DNA from: Clonostachys chloroleuca
Lineage: Eukaryota; Ascomycota; Sordariomycetes; Hypocreales; Bionectriaceae
Assembly (NCBI GenBank): GCA_037952775.1
Contig: JBANAY010000001.1
Span: 620,001-684,000 of the forward strand
Direction of reading: 5' to 3'
DNA: 64,000 bases
The position numbers and the translations under genes were made by a program. Positions 42,552-53,035 of the stretch are shown one piece after another. The notes beneath the pieces are model-generated. The model was not told the origin of the DNA and searched no databases. It worked only from the letters and a program-made list of their open reading frames with translations. Every line of letters starts with the position of its first letter. Positions within the stretch are counted from its first letter, which is position 1.

Positions 42552-44234
42552 TTACTGCAGCAATATCTCTTCGAGAGGCCGTTCCAGCTCCGCAGCCTGA
42601 CCAAACATCAACCGCTCGACATAACAGCAGCCGACCAGAACTCGCGTCGGTGCCAAGGGACGCCCCGTACCTTCATCCGATACAGCTGATTCCGCCCGTA
42701 GCACGAGCGGAAGTCGACAGCCCGGCACTGTACATACAATGTCTCCTACCGCGATGGCTGCCGGTCCGATGCAAAAGTCACCGCGGTGCGTCATGAATGC
42801 CATCCAGGTATCTATGCGTATCCCCATGGCGCGGTGGTATTCGTTTCGCCTAATTTGACACAGGTCTTCTTCACACGAGCTCAACTGTAGCCATCTCAAC
42901 CAGTCCTTAAAGTATTTCTGGTACGTGGCCCACTGCTTCCCGCTTTCCAGGGGCTCGTCGTCGATGTCCAAACCCCAAATCAGCGTCGAGAATAACCCGT
43001 CCATCCACTTCTCTTCTGAAATGTCGCCTGGCACCCGCAGCCTCAGCGCCCGGATGGCTTCGAATGCCGCTTGCTGATCTGCCACGGATTCGGAGTTGAA
43101 TGGCGGGCAGACAATGGCCACGGCGTCAAGATGCCTAACCTGAAGTCGAAGTCGGAGTGGTGCCTCAATCTGTGGCGGTACTTGTAAGGGTCCGCCAGCT
43201 TTCCAGTTTGCACGATCACAAGGAACGAGAGGTTCCTCAAAGCTATGGTACCGAAGGTCCGGGGCCCATGTGGGCAAGCTGGGCGAACGCTCCCTGCTGA
43301 TGCCGCACAGGGTTAGGAGATCGAGAGACTTGCCGTTACAGAGAAGTGCTTTAGCCGTTTCAATGTACAGTTCTTCTTCCGATATAGTGTAATTCGGCAG
43401 AGGCAATTGTCGGTTGTCGGCAATGCCCAGAAATGCGTACACCATATCGCGTTTGTCCGTCGCCTGGCGATGGAACGCTTCCTGGAGCAAGCTCTCGAAG
43501 TATAGCTTGTTCATCTTGAAGTCCTCGCGGATGAAGATCAGTCTAGTCACGCACCACAATCCACGGAAAGCATCATCATTATTCTCGTAGCCATCCCATG
43601 TATAGAAGTACTTCCAAATGTCGAATATATACTCCGAAAAGTTGTCGAAGTCTTCGCGGTCATCACCGCAGCACATCTGGACTTTCTTGCCAATAGTAAT
43701 CTCTTGGATGACCCAGACCCGTTGGAACCACGGACGTCTAAGCAATAAGAAAACACAGTTCAGACCGAATTGGTCTCTGCGATTAATTCTCATGAAATGG
43801 AATGCCTTTTCGCTGATGTAATCACTCTTCCCGAGCCAGAGAAGGACATTCTTCGCGAAAGAGTACACCTTATTCATCTGTTGAACCTGAGACTCCCTCT
43901 CGTCCTTATTTTTCTGGTTGATGCAAAGGAAATCGACCCATACGGTGAAGTTTGGGGATTTCTGTTGCAACGAGTTGAACAGATGCCACAGAGTAGGGCT
44001 AAGGGTAAGGGATTGATCGCCAGGAAATTGGAATCTCTCAAGTTCACTCTCCTTGAATTTGCTCCAGTCATCCCAGCAGTAAGAAACAGCGGTGAAATCA
44101 GGTAGTGGGTGGTCAGATAGAGAAATAAACCTGAAGCTGCCCTCGAATTCAGGCTTGGAGCCGGCCCCGCGGGCGCTGACGTCTAACAGCCTGATATGAC
44201 CACTTTGTAAGGCATCTCCATACACGCCACTCAT
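42552..44234 (-). CDS. HET-domain protein, 560 aa
   Basis: An intronless protein with the HET domain at the N-terminus, as is usual. FTAVSYCWDDWS occupies about residues 48-59, FTVWVDFLCINQKNKDERESQVQQM follows near residue 96, then VYSFAKNVLLWLG, and RPWFQRVWVIQEI near residue 167. After the HET core come the conserved TDKRDMVYAFLGIA and LPTWAPDLRY blocks that typify the commonest HET architecture. The C-terminal 150 residues (WLRWLQLSSCEEDL through DFCIGPAAIAVGDIVCTVPGCRLPLVLR) match the usual end of this group. Predicted role: TIR-like trigger of incompatibility cell death. It seems complete and is unlike the 13759 HET gene in layout. Confidence 0.92.
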   Translation of the reverse strand: MSGVYGDALQSGHIRLLDVSARGAGSKPEFEGSFRFISLSDHPLPDFTAVSYCWDDWSKFKESELERFQFPGDQSLTLSPTLWHLFNSLQQKSPNFTVWVDFLCINQKNKDERESQVQQMNKVYSFAKNVLLWLGKSDYISEKAFHFMRINRRDQFGLNCVFLLLRRPWFQRVWVIQEITIGKKVQMCCGDDREDFDNFSEYIFDIWKYFYTWDGYENNDDAFRGLWCVTRLIFIREDFKMNKLYFESLLQEAFHRQATDKRDMVYAFLGIADNRQLPLPNYTISEEELYIETAKALLCNGKSLDLLTLCGISRERSPSLPTWAPDLRYHSFEEPLVPCDRANWKAGGPLQVPPQIEAPLRLRLQVRHLDAVAIVCPPFNSESVADQQAAFEAIRALRLRVPGDISEEKWMDGLFSTLIWGLDIDDEPLESGKQWATYQKYFKDWLRWLQLSSCEEDLCQIRRNEYHRAMGIRIDTWMAFMTHRGDFCIGPAAIAVGDIVCTVPGCRLPLVLRAESAVSDEGTGRPLAPTRVLVGCCYVERLMFGQAAELERPLEEILLQ

Positions 44235-44881
44235 GATAATTCGATGCTAACGAAACGATGCTTGAGTTTCTTCTGTAGTGGTGGCACTTAAGATGGAGGG
44301 GCTCAATTTTTGTTGTCCCTAGCTATGTGAAAGGCTTAGATTATAACTGGCGTAAGTTCTTAATACTTAGAATATTGATGCCCGACTGATGCCCAATCAC
44401 GCCGTTCGCTAATTAATATTACGGTGTAGGGTTTTCTTGCTGCAGGCAAGTTGAAGTGACCAACAAGCAGCGAATGAATCTCAGTTGTGGTATTGTGATA
44501 CCTTTCTTGACCTACTTTATTAGCTTTTAAAGGCTCTCTAAGTACCTAACATTATATACACTTCAACCGCCAGCCCCTCCTAACTACCTCAGCTTGGCCA
44601 CTTAACAGACCACTTGTTTAAATAAGATAGTCCCCCAAATAATCAGATTTCAATCCGACACTGTATGCCAATCAAATATAAGCTTGCATTTTTGAGGTGG
44701 TTCTTCAAGCAAGGTATTATTCTCCGTAGTCCTACACCATCCTCAAATATCCTACATATTTAATCGATTGCCGCGGTAGCAGGAACAAGTTTACTATACA
44801 TGACCCATCACACTCGCCCCAATATATCAGACGTTTCCACGCTTAGGGAAACGGCAAAGCTGATTGGTGAGCGTGTTATCC
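44235..44881. other. AT-rich intergenic region
   Basis: It holds the promoter of the HET gene and the 3' flank of the ABC gene. No gene seen. Confidence 0.5.
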
Positions 44882-47754
44882 TTATTCATGCAAAATCTCC
44901 TCAGAAGACGCATCCCCCTTTTCCAGCTTCTCCAACTTCTTTTTCTCAATCGTCGTCTGCTTCTCCCACATAGCGTGGTACCGTCCCTGGAGCGCGAGCA
45001 GTTCACTGTGAGTGCCACGCTCGATAATCTCACCCTTGTGAAGGACAACAATCTGATCAGATGTGGTGATGGTCGAGAGACGGTGGCTAGAAACGAGTGC
45101 AATTGTCAGACGATGCGTATACGAATAGGGCTTAGGGATTGATCGCTTCAACTTACGCGATGGTGATTGTAGTTCGTCCTGATGTAACGTGCTCAAGGGC
45201 GTCCTGGATCTGTCTTTCAGTGTGAGAGTCAAGCGAGGCAGTAGCTTCATCCAAGAGCAGGATGGGCGCGTCTTTAAGGATAGCTCGGGCGATGGCAATC
45301 TATAAAATTCGTCAATTAGTAACCCACACAAATTTGAGAAGGGTCCAGATAGTAACATACACGCTGGCGCTCGCCTCCAGATAGCTTCAGACCACGCTCG
45401 CCAACCTTGGTTTCATAACCATCAGGGAAGTTGATGATACGATCATGAATATTAGCCGCCTTACAAGCGTCATGAATCTCTGCCTCCGAGGCATTGGGGT
45501 TGGCATAAAGCAGGTTGTACATGATAGTTGCGTTGAAGAGCACCGTGTCCTGCGGCACAACACCGATATGTTTGCGGAGACTGTCGAGCTTCAGGTCCTT
45601 TAGGTCGTGACCATCAACTGTGACTGAGCCGCCAAGAGTGTCGTAGAAGCGGTACAGTAGCTTGAGGCAAGTTGACTTCCCGCTACCAGATTCTCCAACA
45701 AGTGCTGTTTTAGTTCCGGGAGGAACCTTGAAGCTGATGTTCTTGATCACAGGCTCGCCCTTCTTGGTCTGGTACGAGAACTCCACATTATTGAACGAAA
45801 CCTCTCCTCGAACCGAAGGGAGGCTAATGGCATCTGTCTTCTCTACAACACCAGGGGTCTCTTTAAACTAAAATACGGGATTAGCAGGTGACGTTCGACA
45901 CGGTTGCGTCGAAGACTTACGAGATCAAGCATTCGCTCAGCCTCAATCAAGTTGTTCTGCAACATTGTGTAGTAGGTGCCGAAGAAGTTGAGGGGACCTT
46001 GAAGCTGAACGAAATAGTTGATCAAACTAACGAATTCGCCCACGGTCTGTTCACCAATGTTGATCTTGTATGCTGAGACAGCAACAAGAAGTGCAGTTCC
46101 AAGCGTGAATATGGAGCTTTGCGTAAGATTCAGGCCGTTGAGAGACCACTGCACTAAACGCTCAGCCATTTGGTAGAATACCACGTGATCCTTGAATCTT
46201 TTAGTTTCGCGAGGAACTGCGCAGTTGTGCTGAACAGTCTCGTAGGCGATGATAGCATCGGTCTTGACAGCTTCCATCTCACGGAGCTTGGTTGCCATAT
46301 CTCTTCGTTGCTTTCCGCGATATTTAGCAACGTAGATGGTCAAGAAAATGTAGGACCACATGATGAAAAAGATGATGATGGTGTAGAAAGCATCATACTT
46401 GACAAAGAAGATGACACCGGCGAGGAAAATATCAAAAACCATCGGGAATACCTGGAAGCAAAAGCTCTCAAGGAAGGTATTCATAGCGGCACCACGGCTC
46501 AGAGCGCTTGTGACTTCCCCAATCTTCTTGTTCAAATGGAAATCTAGGGAAAGTCCCAAGACGTGCTCGAAAGCAGCACTTGAAAGCCTTCGGAACAGTG
46601 ATTGAGAGACCGGGATCCAAAGCACTGATCTGGCAGCACCAAGGATTCCCTGATTGCCTTGAAGTCCGCGATACACGACATACAGAATAATTTCCCGGTA
46701 TGGGATGGTACCCTTCCCAAGATTGTCTACCAGAACTCCGAGCTGGAGCGGGGCTAACACATTGACGGTACGCTGGAGTACCAGAAGGATCAAGCAGATG
46801 AGCACAACGACTTGATAAAGGATTGAGTCCTTGGGCCTAAATGAAGTAGTATCAGTCTCGATTAAATCCTGGAGAAGTAAGGATTGCAGCAAAGGCAACA
46901 GTCTCATACCATAAGTAGGGAAATAGAATTCGGAATCCCGCGAAATAATCGAGCCACCCAGTACCAGACACCTGGGTTCTGGCAGGAGGACCGTGAGCAG
47001 GAACACTACCGTAGTTGGCCGGGGAGCCATCGCCATTTTCTAGAAGAGATTGACGCTCCTCGGGAACAGATCGGGACGCAGTAGGTTTAAGCTCATACTC
47101 CCTTACCACGAGAACGACAAACATGATGACCAGAATTGCAATCCTGGAGTACGCCAACGCGTTCAGTGTGCCGAGAAACTCCTTAGAGACTCGAAGTGAG
47201 GGTTGGACTGCACAGAAGACGCCTGCAATGACTGCTTCAACCAATGCGCCTACAATCCAGGCGGAGGCATGCGCCGTGCCAGGAATCCATGGCCCTTCAG
47301 GGTCAGGCAGCAGACCAGAGAGGTAGTATAGCAAGACTCCGACATATGATGCCTATGCGACAGTGTTAGCGGCATTGTAATAGGGGAATTGAGCCCAATT
47401 GAGCAACCAAGAAATAGGTAGATGACATACCGTGTATGCACTGAACGCGAACCCGGCCTTGCCGTCAAGCGCATGTTGACCGACAATGGCTTCGTGCACA
47501 GCGACAATAATGCTGGCCAATAGAAGGCCAGAAAGAATCAATTGAAGGATCCATATGATTGTCGAGGAAACACGCGTGATCTTTTCGGCCTTTGCCTTTT
47601 GCTCACTGTCCAGCGCGTTGCGGGTCGCCTTGGACTCGGGGCCTCGCTTGCGCTCAACATAATATTGGAAGGATTGGACACCCAGCAGCGTCACAAAGAG
47701 GAGGACCGGATAGCTGTAGAAAGCAATCCTCAATCCCAGCTGTGTGCTGTCCAT
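44882..47754 (-). CDS. Hmt1/ABCB6-type ABC half-transporter, six exons
   Basis: Minus-strand exons 47754-47431, 47352-46910, 46836-45921, 45867-45361, 45299-45157 and 45086-44882 give 845 residues, every junction GT..AG and in frame. The first 255 residues form an extra N-terminal membrane domain of about five spans (TMD0), the hallmark of heavy-metal-tolerance half-transporters. A six-span ABC membrane domain follows (about 262-560, with [17 protein letters not shown]). The nucleotide-binding domain has Walker [10 protein letters not shown] (619-627), signature LSGGERQR (723-730), Walker [13 protein letters not shown] (Asp747, Glu748) and the H-loop His779. Relatives (S. pombe Hmt1, human ABCB6) sit in the vacuolar membrane or organelles and move phytochelatin-, glutathione- or porphyrin-type cargo, giving cadmium tolerance. 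It should act as a homodimer. Cargo here is unproven. Confidence 0.93.
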
Positions 47755-48520
47755 GGTTTCAGCTTGTTACGTCACCACATGGATGCTTTTGTCTTTGTTT
47801 CGCCAGAGATGTGAAGTGGCGTGGAAATGAGCTTTGTCTCGGTGGTTTCGGCTATTAAATTCTCCGATTTTTTCCTGTTGTCGTACCTTCAGCTGCCTGT
47901 TGGTCAGCTTACCAATCACCGACCACAAACTCCAATAATATTGCCCTACCCTAGAATCACCGCTTCACATGCAATCCGTCTGGAAAGGAGTCTATGGGCG
48001 ATATGGCAGTGTTTCGTGCTTCAACTCGTTTCTTAAAAAGACTTTTCCCCTCTCACCAATATAAATCCTTACCATCATATCTCCCGCCTATACCACCTCC
48101 CTGCTCCCAACCCGGCACTAGGATATGTCGATGTCTCAGCGACAAGAAGATTTTTTAACTGTCTTGTCCGAAATATGAGCACTGTTTGATTGTCATTAGT
48201 GAAAATACGGTGTCAGTATATTTGATAATGATTCTTCATTAGAACATGATCGACAACCCATTTGAAGAAAGGTCAGACTTGCAATAATTGAACAAAGTCC
48301 CTCCCAAGAGCTGCTCATCGAAAGGTAATGCATGGAACGCTATAGGGTAAGTCATTTCTTGGAGGAGCGACGCGAGAACAACAAGCAGGCACAGCCGCTC
48401 TGCTAATTTATCGCATCACCTCCGCCACGACTCAATCATGCTGAACGTTGACGGTCAGTCCTCCTGATTCGCGCACCCAAGACTATCCTTACAGGCTTCA
48501 ATTTCCGCGGAACGCAAAGG
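47755..48520. other. Divergent promoter region, ABC gene and F-box/ankyrin gene
   Basis: A 766-base spacer between divergently transcribed genes. No further gene recognised. Confidence 0.5.
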
Positions 48521-50506
48521 ATGGCTTATTCATCCCTCCTTGATCTTCCCAACGAGCTGCTTCAAGCCATTTGCAAGACATTAACCTCGGCTCGAGACAT
48601 CAGCGCGTTGAGCAGAACATGTCGGCAAACCTTCCAAGCTCTCATTCTACTTCTCTACCGGTTTGACTACTATAAACTACGCGGCTCTGCCGTCAAATGG
48701 GCGATACTCAACAACCGCTTGGACACGATCCAGCGAGCGACCACTGCGGGCGTGGACGTGGTGACCCTGCACCACCTCACATTGGTCGCCGAGTCGGGCA
48801 ACAACGACATTTTCACGTCCCTGTGGGCTTGTAAGGAAAACTACGGAGGGTTTGAGGCCATCGACAAGGATGACCAAGGGGTGAGGCCATTCGATGTCGC
48901 AGTCGCGTCGGGCAGGCTCAAGATGGTCGAGGTGCTTCTGTCAACTGGCAAGATCGACATTGAGAAACACGACGAGCATGGCCATACGCCGCTGCACGCC
49001 GCCTCGCACAACGGTGACCCATCTGTGGTCGCGTTACTGCTTCGGCACGGCGCAGATGTCAATGCTGCAGGGGAAGATGGGCGCCAGCCTCTGACCGTTG
49101 CTACGGTCCCTCACACCCATTTTCGATGCGCCAGGTCTCACGTCCGGACCGGAAGCAGGCCGAACTTCTTAGAGACTCTGCGGATTCTCCTCCGCCATGG
49201 CGCTGAGATCGAGGCTAAGGAGGCGAATGGGAGGACGGCCCTCCACGAGGCGGTGAAAGCCGGGCACTGTGATGCGGTTGACCTTCTCGCGTCCTATGGC
49301 GCTGATGTGAACACGGAGGAGGTCCGAGGTCACAGGCCCTTGCATACTGTTAGTCTCTATAACGGAAAGCTGGAGATGGCCAAATTGCTTGTCCGGCTGG
49401 GTAGTGATGTAACGGCCTTGTCGCACGACGGCCGGAATCCGCTCTGGATGTCTCGCAGTGCGAGAGATAAGAGGGAGCTGACCGAGTTCCTGCTAGCCCA
49501 GGGAGCTAAGTTCGTCAAAGACAAAATCGGTAATACGCCCCTGCATGACGCCGTTGGCTTGAGGTGCGCAGCGGTAGCTGAGCTGATGCTCGATCACGGA
49601 GCTAATATCAATGCTTCTAATAAGGAGGGCGTGACTCCGATACACCGTGCTGCAGAAGTTGATCGAGATGATAAAACGGTCAAGCTATTGATTGAACGTG
49701 GAGCAGACGTCTCGGTGGAAAATTGTCGGGGAGAGACTGCTCTGGGGATAGGAATCATGATCCAACCTCTCGAGGTCATCGAGCTTCTGTTGAAAAAAGG
49801 AGGGAATCCAAATTCACTAACAAGGTTCAGTTCAACGGTTCTTCATGAGGCCGTCAGACTATTTCCCCTCGGCCATACGGAACTGCTCCTACGCTATGGC
49901 GCAGATCCAAACCAAGTCGATAAAGCAGGCCAGTCACCATTGTTCCGCGCAGCGAATATGAACAAGGTTGCACTCTTGGAGCTTCTGGTGAAGAATGGCG
50001 CCAAAACCGACGCAGCTGATTACAATGGCCAGACAACGCTTGCACATGCTGTGAGAATGGGGGCGGTCGAGGCCGCGGGATGGCTTGCTAAGAACGGAGC
50101 GAACGTCAACAGCAAGGATAACGCGGGAGAGCCCATCCTGCATCGAGCTTGCCAGATCGAACGCAGTAAGGAGATGATAGCGCTCTTGCTGAAACACGGG
50201 GCGAAGGTGAACGCAACTGATAATAGGCAGTGGACGGCATTACATGTCGCCGCTAATGAAGGGCGTCCAGAACTCGTCAAGCAGCTGTTGCGGCACGGTG
50301 CTGACTGGAAAATGAAGGACATTGAAGGACATGAGCCATTATTTCATGCCAGGTCGTCACCCAAGTCCGTGGATGTCTTGAAGCAGTGGATCAACGATCC
50401 AGACTCCCGTCACGGCGAAGACTGGGGTGATAGCAATACCAAGCGTGATCCGAAATGGTTGGGGACAATGAAACATATCTTGAGAGGACCAAAGAGCAGA
50501 AAATAA
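48521..50506 (+). CDS. F-box plus ankyrin-repeat protein, 661 aa
   Basis: A single-exon protein. The N-terminus is an F-box (LLDLPNELLQAICKTL to LSRTCRQTFQALILLLY, residues 6-46). From about residue 55 to 620 it is built of roughly fifteen ankyrin repeats, many close to consensus, such as GHTPLHAASHNGDPSVVALL and NGRTALHEAVKAGHCDAVDL, with LLRHGAD/V-type turns. The last 40 residues are basic and polar. F-box/ankyrin proteins are frequent in Sordariomycetes and are expected to bring ankyrin-bound partners to an SCF ubiquitin ligase. No frame defect is seen. The partner is unknown. Ankyrin arrays like this are often highly variable between strains. Confidence 0.88.
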   Translation: MAYSSLLDLPNELLQAICKTLTSARDISALSRTCRQTFQALILLLYRFDYYKLRGSAVKWAILNNRLDTIQRATTAGVDVVTLHHLTLVAESGNNDIFTSLWACKENYGGFEAIDKDDQGVRPFDVAVASGRLKMVEVLLSTGKIDIEKHDEHGHTPLHAASHNGDPSVVALLLRHGADVNAAGEDGRQPLTVATVPHTHFRCARSHVRTGSRPNFLETLRILLRHGAEIEAKEANGRTALHEAVKAGHCDAVDLLASYGADVNTEEVRGHRPLHTVSLYNGKLEMAKLLVRLGSDVTALSHDGRNPLWMSRSARDKRELTEFLLAQGAKFVKDKIGNTPLHDAVGLRCAAVAELMLDHGANINASNKEGVTPIHRAAEVDRDDKTVKLLIERGADVSVENCRGETALGIGIMIQPLEVIELLLKKGGNPNSLTRFSSTVLHEAVRLFPLGHTELLLRYGADPNQVDKAGQSPLFRAANMNKVALLELLVKNGAKTDAADYNGQTTLAHAVRMGAVEAAGWLAKNGANVNSKDNAGEPILHRACQIERSKEMIALLLKHGAKVNATDNRQWTALHVAANEGRPELVKQLLRHGADWKMKDIEGHEPLFHARSSPKSVDVLKQWINDPDSRHGEDWGDSNTKRDPKWLGTMKHILRGPKSRK

Positions 50507-50791
50507 ACGGGGCCTGCATAGGATTTTTATTGAGTAAATGGCAAGAAAAACGTCAAATTAAAGCTTTAGATGAATTTCGAGCAAATACCCGGAATGTCAA
50601 CTTTTTTAATTCATAGAACTAGCCTGAATGATCCATTCATCTACCTCTTGAACATCTTGTTGTGTTAACTACCAAGGACGTATCTACCAAGGACGTTGTT
50701 GACATCGGCAGTCGCTCTGAACGCTGTCAAGCGAACTGCTCCTCCATTCACATGTACAGTAAATGAGTCTCGGTATTTGATATTTTCCCCT
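50507..50791. other. Spacer holding the alternative 3' exon of the small secreted gene
   Basis: The stretch 50665-50780, read on the minus strand, is the possible alternative C-terminal exon mentioned for the neighbouring gene. Otherwise nothing seen. Confidence 0.35.
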
Positions 50792-51085
50792 TTAGCCGCC
50801 ACCCACAAAGATTGTGTGAGCATCGCCGCTTCTCTTGCCCAATCCAGCACTGACGAACTTAGGCTTCGATGCAGGAGTTGTAGCTGGGATATCGTTATCG
50901 GTTCCCACAGGATCAGGGCCATCGACAAGGTGGAAGTCGCTCGCACCAGGAATGGTGCCCTCGCACTTGGACATGGCGACCTCATCAGAGAACTTGTCAA
51001 CGCAGTGAGGTGCTGCATTCGCGGCGCCGAGACCGAAGGTTGTAACGGCTACTTTGAGAATTGGAAGCACAGTGGAGTGCTTCAA
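50792..51085 (-). pseudogene. Small secreted protein gene with TTG at the start site
   Basis: The minus-strand frame encodes a 97-residue protein with a convincing signal peptide (K2HSTVLPILKVAVTTFGLG, cleavage after ANA), two cysteines (PHCVDKF, SKCEGT), a Pro/Asp/Ala-rich middle and a KR dibasic site near the end (GLGKRSGDAH). The expected start is TTG, preceded by CTCAAA; one base change from ATG would explain it. The next in-frame Met lies after the signal peptide. A GTGCTG/AAAG intron pair could instead splice past the KR into a second frame ending VLGRYVLGS (stop at about 50665), so the C-terminus is uncertain. The leader upstream (CATCACACAACTTGC, ACCACCACACAAACTC) looks like a normal fungal 5' UTR. 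No family recognised. Confidence 0.45.
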
Positions 51086-51592
51086 TTTGAGTTTGTGTGG
51101 TGGTAAGATAAGGGAGAGAGATGATAGTAAGTGGAAGCAAGTTGTGTGATGAAAAGAGTAGACAAGCTGAGCGATGCTGAGAAGTCCAGAGCTTCATTGT
51201 GTTTCCGATAGTGAGTGGATGGAGAGGAATCTTTGGAGTAGAAATGGGGGCGTTGTTGCCCTTGATATAGTCTTCATTTCATCAGGGTTCTCACCCTTTC
51301 ATACGGACAGGGCCATCTTGAGTTTGGTCACACAGCTGCCCATCCATCTCGTGACTTCTTTGTTGAACTCTATTCCCACTCCCTCCCTATTTATATCTAG
51401 CTACCCAAATACGAGACCTGATTCCAACATCAAGAGTGATGTTCGGTGTCACCGATGATTTGACTGTCGTAAATTTCTGGTCTTATTTCTTGATGAATCT
51501 TAGTACTGTGGATATTATATAGAGCACGCCAAAGCTCACCATCCTAACCTCCGTAAATCTCACAACCGGAAGTCGACACCATATGTTCCATC
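51086..51592. other. Intergenic region between divergent pseudogenes
   Basis: Contains CTATTTATATCTAG near 51387, TATA-like on the minus strand for the small secreted gene. No gene recognised. Confidence 0.45.
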
Positions 51593-53035
51593 ATGCGTCG
51601 AGTATAAATCAAACCCCGACCCAACCACACCAAACTGGTCCAAAGTCAAGGTCTTGTATACACCTTGAACGCCGGCACCGAATACTGGCCAGATGACCGG
51701 TACTACTCCTTCACAACAGAGGAGATCGAGCTGCTTATCCAAGCCGGAAAAGATGTCTTCGAAATGTGCTGCGAGGCAGCTGAAGTAATCTGCAGGGACC
51801 CTACGACCATGACAAAGAAGATGGCAATCCCCGAATTTGCAGTCGAGCAGATCATCAGGTCTTGGGACCGAGAACCTGCCTGCGGCAGTGTTTACGGTCG
51901 ATTTGATGTCTGCTTTGGGGGCTGGACCACCCCGACGAGAGACTGAGGGCCCCCAAATTCTACGAATTCAACGCCGACACGCCTACTTCTCTCCTTGACT
52001 CTGCGGTTGTACAGTGGGAGTGGCTTACGCAAACCGGACATGGAAACGACCAATTTAATTCCATATATGAGGACCTTGTCAAAGCGTAGAAGCGAAACCT
52101 GAACGAAGCTGAGAAAGTCCTGGGACACGCGATCAAGTGCGTTTACTTTACGGCCTCAAGCACCGACACAACGGGAGAGGACGCGATCAATACCGCAGTA
52201 CTCATGGACGCGTGCAGCGCTGCTGTTTGGAGCACGGAGAGCATCTTCCTGCAGGATATTCAATTCTCTCTCGAGGATAAGCGCTTTTATGATAAGGTGG
52301 GCAAGCACATCGACGTGATCTTCAAGCTGTGGCCTTGGGAGTGGATGGTTGAAGAGGACAAGGGGGAGCAGTGCTTTAAAGACATGGTGAACATTGGCGA
52401 GCATGCCAAGTCTAGAGAGTATGTGGGCGGCACTGTGTGGCTTGAAGCCCCATACAAGATGCTTTGGAGTAACAAGGCTTTATTCCCGATCCTCTGGGAC
52501 ATGTTCAAGGATGACCCGCGCGGCAAGTGGCTGCTTCCCACGTACTTCGAAAATGAGGCTCCTGAGACTTTGACAAAGTTCTGCCGCAAAGCCATCTTTG
52601 CTCGCGAAGGGACTGATATCATCTTTGAAGGACGGGGAGCAAGTGATTCAGGATACAACCACTGGGGACTACGGCAAGGAGGGGTACATCGTGCAGGAAC
52701 TTTGCCAGCTGCCCATGTATGAAGACGCCAAGGGCAACCCGGTGTATGCAGTTCTAGGCGTTTGGTTTATCGATGGCGACCCATCTGGGATGGGCATACG
52801 GGAAGATGCGACCCCGGTGACTACAAATACCTCGACCTTTGTTCCTCATTCCATCTCGGACGGAGGAGTGAGGTATGAGAGGAAGGCGGTTCCGACACTT
52901 GGAGAAATTGACAAAGCCCTGACCATAACGGAAGAGGAGAGGCAGACACCGGAATATCTTGATATTGTGTCAAGTGCCCAGGGTTTGTTCCCGGAGGACG
53001 GGCACCCATACTGTATTGTACGAGCCGGCGAATAG
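51593..53035 (+). pseudogene. YgiC/glutathionylspermidine-synthase-like, disrupted
   Basis: Read across four lesions, this intronless stretch matches the bacterial YgiC / glutathionylspermidine-synthase ATP-grasp family. Recognised blocks include GTEYWPDDRYYSFT, KFYEFNADTPTSLLDSA, VQWEWLTQ, DQFNSIYEDLVK, IDVIFKLWPWEWM, MLWSNKALFPILWDM, KWLLPTYFE, GDYGKEGYIVQELCQLP and GMGIREDATPVTTNTSTFVPH. The lesions are TAA at codon 5 (51605-51607), a one-base loss at a G5 run (51917-51921), TAG replacing a probable Trp (52087-52089) and a one-base gain at a GGGG run (52634-52637). Family members ligate ATP-activated carboxylates to amines or peptides. The frame continues about 60 residues past the bacterial C-terminus. 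Lack of introns and near-bacterial motifs suggest lateral acquisition followed by loss. Confidence 0.8.
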
